Origin: Antitrichia curtipendula
Lineage: Eukaryota > Streptophyta > Bryopsida > Hypnales > Leucodontaceae
Reading direction: 5' to 3'
Length of the DNA: 64,000 nucleotides
NCBI GenBank assembly: GCA_951230915.1
Contig: OX579634.1
Span: 52,837,570 to 52,901,569, forward strand
In this document: positions 58,861 through 64,000 of the stretch, one piece after another
How the letters are laid out: each line of letters begins with the position of its first letter
Position numbering within the stretch: the first letter of the stretch is position 1
Notes under the pieces: generated by a model
Seen by the model: the letters and a program-made list of their open reading frames with translations, nothing else
What the model was told of the DNA's origin: nothing
The model's database searches: none
Translations under genes and position numbers: made by a program

Positions 58861-60190
58861 CAGGTACTTCTTGTCGTGTTGCCTGCCCATGAGTGTTGGT
58901 TGCGGGCTGCCCATATCTCTCCATTTGATCCTGGCGTTGATTAGTTGCTTTGTGAAGCACTGCTCTTTCTGTTCGCCACCAAGATTTTGGTTGAGGCCCG
59001 TGAAAGCAACAACACGTTACCGAAGTTCTCCTTCTTGGCGAAAATGGGTACTATGTTGAATGTCGTCGCTAACTTCTTGTCCGCCTCTGCTATCTCGCCG
59101 TCTTTCACCAGATTCCTGTACGCCTTTATAGTGTATTGCCCCCCTATAATGAAGTACTGAGTCCTTGCGCTAAAAATTGCCTTGTCGGGCTCCTCTTTGT
59201 AGAAGTCGGCCTTCTTCTTGTCCCCATAAGGACCGCGCTCGACAGGGAGCACCGTTATAACTCTACTATCTGAGTCGAAGTAAGGTGCGATTCTGGCCTT
59301 GTTCGTGATCCCTTCAAGGTGGCTTTGCTCTATCCCTCTGTACACGAGAATTCCGGGGGGAGCCTCGTGCAGGCAATCGTAGTGTACGCGGATGGGATTT
59401 CCGGCCACATTGCAAAATGGTTTCTTCCCCCATTGGTACAACTCCGTGAAATGGGTGTCATACAACTTCTTCATCTTAGTCATGTCCTCCTTGGTCAGCT
59501 TCTTGATTTTGCTCTTTTTCATATTCACGCACACGTGAATAGATAACTCGGTCCCTACCTTTCGCTTTTTCCCAGATGATGTGGCTTCTTTTGCCACCTC
59601 TTTGTCACCTAGAGCTCCGGCAGCTGACTTGCGCTTCTTGGCCTCCTTCTTTGGAGATGGTTTGGTAGGAGTACTATGAACAACTGGACCCTCGGGAGCT
59701 CCAACGTTGATCCGATCCTCGTCAATCAAATCCCACTGAGATTTCATTTTAGCCACACTCCAATGGGGTGATGAGGTGCTTCTACAGAACAGCAAGGATC
59801 TGTCTGTCATGGACTTGCACTTCGTCATGTTGAGCTTAGCATAGTCCATGATTAAGCCGTAAGTGATGAACTGGTCACTCTTCGGTATCTTCTCCTCCAC
59901 AACGACAAGAACTGTATCCCCATCAAGGCCCTGCATCTCCGTGATGTTTAGTCCAGCTGGTTTGTGCACCCTGTCGAAATGTCTCAGCATCGGAACGATG
60001 AGTGCCTTGCCTTCCTCTATCACGAACTCCAGCCACCACTCCGTGACGCTGAGGTTGCATTGGAAAACTGCCGCCGGATTGTGCTCTCCGATGTACTCGA
60101 AGGAATGTATCCAGTAGTCGACGAAGGCTGCAAGCTTCTTTGGGCTCAAGTCCTCCGGAATGTCCTGCATTTGTGTACCACTGCAGCATT
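58861..60190 (-). pseudogene. L3 gene, N-terminal exon with ParB-like segment, element II copy
   Basis: Open across nearly the whole exon: QDIPEDLSPKKLAAFVDYW, LNITEMQGLDGDTVLVV, ITYGLIMDYAKLNMTKCKS, a Lys-rich stretch KKEAKKRKSAAG, LSIHVCVNMK, ILVYRGIEQSHLEGITN, SRVITVLPV, QYFIIGGQYTIKAYRNLV. One base is missing near 58990; the other frame then gives GLNQNLGGEQKEQCF...ARIKWRDMGSPQPT up to a GTAAG donor. The ITVLP...IIGGQ(H/Y)T-x-x-AY pattern resembles ParB/sulfiredoxin folds, tentatively, which would suit a sequence-specific DNA-binding or nucleotide-binding role. No stop codon lies in the frame before the shift, so this is the best-preserved copy. Confidence 0.6.
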
Positions 60191-60246
60191 TCATATCATA
60201 CGAAGTATTAGATTAGAGTGTCATCAAAGCAGGTCCACATCTAGAA

Positions 60247-61044
60247 TCATCGTGAGATCACACGATGTCTGCTTATACTGTAGGGCTTCTATGAACTGAT
60301 TATTACGACACTGCGGCTTCGAATGGAACTGGAGAGTTCCTACGTGAACATCATCAAGGGATCTCACGATGCTATGACTATTACTGGTCGTCATCGTGAG
60401 ATCTCACGATGTGTCCTCATTTATACATCCGGGTTTCACGCTTTTGACCGAACTACTTATTATTCATGATCTGTTGGTCTACCTTGCTTATCAGGGGATC
60501 ACAAAATGCAATCACTATACAGGGAGCACCTCTCGTTGGACAGACTACAATAAGCTTTGGTGTTCTGGGATACCACTCATGTTCCGTTATCGTGAGATCT
60601 CACGGTAATCTCTCTTTTATTCTACAGCTTCAGTCTTAGGAATGAGATTCTACGGTTACGCGGTTGCGTTTTTAGTTGATTGAGTATCTTATTTCCCTCA
60701 TTTCTTTGATGTCTCTTGGTTATCAGGGGATCTCACGATGATTTGAATGTGAATACATTCATTGACAGGACATACTATGCAGATTAACTGTCCCAAATTT
60801 CCCAGTCAAACTACTCTAATGGATACTTCATCGTGGGATCTCCTGATAGGACTGACACATTATGCATCTCTCTGGTTGATGCCACGCCACGATGCGCGGT
60901 TATAGGGTTTTAACAACCTTAAGACCATGGGTTCTGAACTACAAACCTGTAATTATCGTGCATTCTTCAATCTGCTAATTCTAAAACCTCTACTGTTCTT
61001 GTCTAAAACTCTGTAATGGTAGTATGCTGAGATCTCACAACATA
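60247..61044. promoter_or_regulatory. Palindrome cluster 5' of the left module of element II
   Basis: Copies at 60247-60268, 60349-60371, 60391-60411 (perfect TCATCGTGAGATCTCACGATG core), 60489-60508, 60587-60607, 60720-60741, 60829-60849 and 61023-61042. The position corresponds to 18520-19580 in element I. Confidence 0.8.
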
Positions 61045-62020
61045 CGGTTCAGAGCAACTTACCCGTCATTCCAAATTGGAAGGCCTCCGCTGCATTGTGA
61101 TGACTGTCCTGCCATGCTTCGTCTTCAACGTGGTCAAGGCCACAAAGCAACCTTCAATGTACGGGACAAATCGCAGCCTCAACTCCTGATATATGACAGC
61201 AGAGATCACCATCAGGAAGCCATAAATTTGAACTATGTATCAAACTCAAACAACCGCAATGGATACAGTTTAAACTTGCACGCCAGTGAGCATAAGAACG
61301 AGGTGGGACAAATTTGAACGGAAGCGAGTAGCATTTCTCCTTTAGAAACTCAATGAAACTACTGATAACATCTACATACCGTCCAACGTCCACAATGTCA
61401 AAGCTAACAACAAGATAGCAGAAGCTAACAACACAATTGTTCTCAACGCACAAAACAATGCAAGTCGTTGCATTTCCAAAAACGAGCAAGTGGGGACACT
61501 CCAACGCAGACACTGACTCACCTGCACAATAACTCTTTCAAGCCCGCTGCGCGTTGCAAAGTAGGTACTATTTGCTTCAAGGTCGGACGCGCTCCCGCAA
61601 TAGCTCCAATGTCTTGCAGCTCCCGCAAGCCTCCAATGTCGGACGCGCCTCGCTGCCAACAACGTCGAGTTGTACTCACTGACGGCAAGGGAAGTTGTCC
61701 ACTCCGGAAGCCCAGCGGCACGAAACGCAAAGAATCAGGAGAGAAGACTGGAGCATTCGGAGAGAAAACAGCGTGAGGTTGGGGAAAGAAAGAGCATCGC
61801 GAGAGAAAACAATGGGAGGAAGCAAAACTATCATCAGGGGAAAGAAGAAACCATCCGAAGGCGACAGAGGCCATGTGGCGCGAGCGGACAGGGCGAGGCG
61901 GAAGACCGGCGGTGGATGTACAGGGCCATGATGACCACAATTCATCAAGGAACTTCCTTCATTAAAATCCACATCATGAGATTTTTATAAAATCCATGAA
62001 ATACATATCATGAGATTTTC
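61045..62020. other. 5' flank of the left module of element II
   Basis: More GC-rich than the DNA beyond. No exon could be fixed; overlapping frames at 61470-61980 on both strands have no family motifs. ATCATGAGATTTT half-motifs occur at about 61973 and 62008. Confidence 0.4.
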
Positions 62021-62808
62021 TGGCTCCTGTAGAGGACGGAGGTCTAATCAAAATTTATTTAACTTACTACTAACTATTCAAATTTATATTGATGAACACT
62101 CTTTTTCAATAAGTTTTAGAACTACTTTCTTATTTATATAATAATTACTTGCTTAGAACATGATGTGTAGTACCCGTGTGCTTAAAACCAAGATAAAAGT
62201 AAAGAAAAGGTTAACTAATTAGTTTGTAATTGAATTAAAGTATGTCAATTATTTTTGACACCCTAAGCAACGTAACAAATGTCCAATTCAACAACGTTGC
62301 GAAGGATTATTTCCTACGGTTAAGAAATTGAAAACACTACGAGTGTTTTCTTCTGGTTAATTTTCCATCAAGATTAGAATTAGTTAAAAAAAAAGGAAGT
62401 ATACACTGTCATTCGTCCTATTTCCAATATATAGGAATACCTATTTTTCCTAGTGCAAAATCTTAACAACTTTATTAGATGTTACTACGTCACATTTTCA
62501 GAACGTTAAAAAATTGACCACCCTGGTCGAGAGTAGGTCACTTTGTCTGATCCAAATTGGATCGTGAGCATCTTACATCTTATAACTTAGAGTAATAATC
62601 ACAAAATGAATCAATTATTACAATCATACAACCTGAATTGGATCATGTTTAATTAGGAATACTTGCAATTCAGCAAAACGCTATAAGGTTAGCAAAGTTC
62701 AAAGGCCTTTCTTCCATCAACACCATATTCATTCAAATGAGAGTTTTCCATTGAAATGAAAGGTAAATTAAAAAAATTTGGTGAAAAGGTTTTAATGCAA
62801 TTGAAGTC
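62021..62808. other. AT-rich non-coding stretch
   Basis: No gene or repeat recognised. Confidence 0.4.
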
Positions 62809-62961
62809 GAGTTTTGACCTAAATTGACATAAAACGTTTGAGATTTGACCTAATTTTGAAAGGTTTTCTTGCAATTTATGTCGATTCGTCCTAAATTGCA
62901 ATAAAACCTTTCAAAATTAGGTCAAATCTCAAAGGTTTTATGTCAATTTCAGGGCAAAACG
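62809..62961. repeat. Small hairpin (foldback) element
   Basis: The left arm 62811-62880 (TTTTGACCTAAATTGACATA...) pairs with the right arm 62889-62959, about 90% complementary by eye, around an 8-base centre. No clear target duplication. Confidence 0.75.
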
Positions 62962-64000
62962 AATATTCATTGCTACAAAATACTGCCACAATCATCACTT
63001 GCTGGAAATGAAGATAATCTATGTAAATTAAAATCATGTAATTCATGTGTATAAATTGAATGTACTTGTAGTAAAATTTTGGTAATTGTTGTGAATCATA
63101 ATTTCAAAACGAAATCCATGTTTTTAGTATACATCATAAAAAATCATTTACCTATACATCATACGCAATCATATGGATTGCAATGATGTACCATGATACA
63201 TCATAAATTCAGTAAGTGCTAATCCACGTGAAATAATTTCCATTCATTTGACATGACATGATTTATTACTCCAATCTTCACAATGATAGTGTAACTATTA
63301 ATTTTTCTAACAAGTTCAGCTTACAAAAACATATTAAAAGGTTATTTGTATTTAACACTAGCAAAAGGGGGCATACATTAATTGTAATCTCCAATTGCCA
63401 TAAATTTACCATATGCCATTTTACTCTTATATTTTTTTCTCTTTAATTTTTTCCAGCTCTAATTTTTTTTCCCACCACTTCCTATTGAAAGTTAGAAACT
63501 TCGGTGAAGAGTTTAGAGTTCCCAAATATGGTACTTAAGAAGAAGTGCCCATTGCAGAAGGATTTAAACTTTACAAAAAGTTGTTTCACTCTAGCAATCT
63601 ATGCAACTAACAAACTCTTCTAAGTAAACCCGTTTTACTCCTATTTTTTCTTTTTTAAAATGAACATCCAACTACAATTTGAAGTGGCACTCTATATATT
63701 GGTCATCTGGTACATGATTTTCCTGAATTCCTTGTTTTCATTTTAATAATTTATAGTCTTAGCAAAGCTACAGAACGCCAAACATTTGCAGCCTTTTCCC
63801 AGCTTACGTGAATTAAAAATATAACTGCTAGTATATGACATCAAGTTCAATTTTATGGTGCGCAATAGTTTTGGGGAAATTCAATAGATTCCATGCCTCT
63901 GTTCTTCATTTGATACTAAGTTTTTTGAAGTGTGCCTAAAGAAATCTATCTAATGATTATTCTACAATTCAATTCAGAATTTAAAAATTTGTATATATTG
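62962..64000. other. AT-rich non-coding stretch
   Basis: No gene, terminal repeat or motif copy seen up to the window edge. Confidence 0.4.

Larger units (their letters stand above)
35686..62020. mobile_element. Element II: relative of element I with a different palindrome, interrupted by a hAT insertion; right end not in window
   Basis: The left end core (about 35686-35717, CTATTTAACTACTTTTGGACTT) matches the end core of element I. It is followed by the homologous series L1 (36314-36748), L2 (38192-38870) and L3 (38945-60190) on the minus strand. Removing the hAT insertion (41347-57696 and one 8-bp copy) leaves about 10 kb. Its palindrome is CATCGTGAGATCTCACGATG, in over eighteen copies from 35748 to 61044. 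By analogy with element I its transposase should lie on the plus strand to the right of this window. The stated right border is only where motif-bearing sequence fades. Confidence 0.65.

Noticed and set aside
61518..61980. Overlapping frames on both strands at the right side of element II
   Set aside because: No family motif and no counterpart in element I; they are probably due to the higher GC content.
35686..62020. Endogenous large DNA virus, because of the HAD, kinase, RING and ParB-like proteins together
   Set aside because: The kinase and RING genes belong to the hAT insertion, and no capsid, packaging or polymerase gene is present. Transposon ends and target duplications fit better.

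Overview
This is nuclear DNA of a land plant, and nearly all of it is transposons inside transposons. The intergenic DNA is AT-rich, introns are short GT-AG introns, and plant CACTA-type foldback MITEs are present. No housekeeping gene, rRNA or tRNA gene was recognised. The DUF7869-type transposase families and gene-bearing DNA transposons suggest a seed-free plant (moss, liverwort, lycophyte or fern), but the window alone cannot prove this.

Layout. (1) 2-2297: the right part of a DUF7869-type transposase gene (+), broken by two frameshifts and cut by the window edge. (2) 2.3-10.1 kb: AT-rich non-coding DNA with two inverted-repeat elements and degenerate tandem repeats. (3) 10.12-33.82 kb: element I, about 23.7 kb, bounded by near-identical inverted cores (10117-10147 and 33789-33819). 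It holds two divergent gene modules. The left module (-, 11.2-18.5 kb) encodes a tandem pair of FCP1/HAD-like proteins and a long multi-exon protein with a ParB-like GGQHT segment. The right module (+, 29.7-33.07 kb) is a DUF7869 transposase. A 1,069-bp hairpin element and several MITEs have inserted into element I. (4) 35.69 kb to beyond 62 kb: element II, a diverged relative of element I with the same left module. Its transposase and right end should lie beyond the window. (5) 41347-57696: a 16,350-bp hAT transposon inserted in an exon of element II, with a perfect 8-bp target duplication (GTGAATGG). It carries a broken protein-kinase gene, a RING-H2 gene, a very long hAT transposase, GC-rich promoter arrays and a nested Tc1/mariner copy. 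(6) 62-64 kb: AT-rich DNA with a small hairpin.

The main candidate for something new is a set of element-specific palindromes. Element I is studded with copies like CATCTGGATCACTCCAGATG and element II with copies like CATCGTGAGATCTCACGATG. They sit in introns, 5' flanks, next to the terminal repeat and even inside a coding exon. At homologous places the two elements carry different motifs. This looks like a co-evolving recognition system, formally similar to VANC and its dispersed motifs in Arabidopsis VANDAL elements. The hAT element likewise has its own GC-rich motif arrays in front of each of its genes.

The element genes are decayed mostly by in-frame stop codons and only rarely by frameshifts. 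Three stops can be matched to a tryptophan codon in the related copy, as expected from deamination of methylated cytosine.
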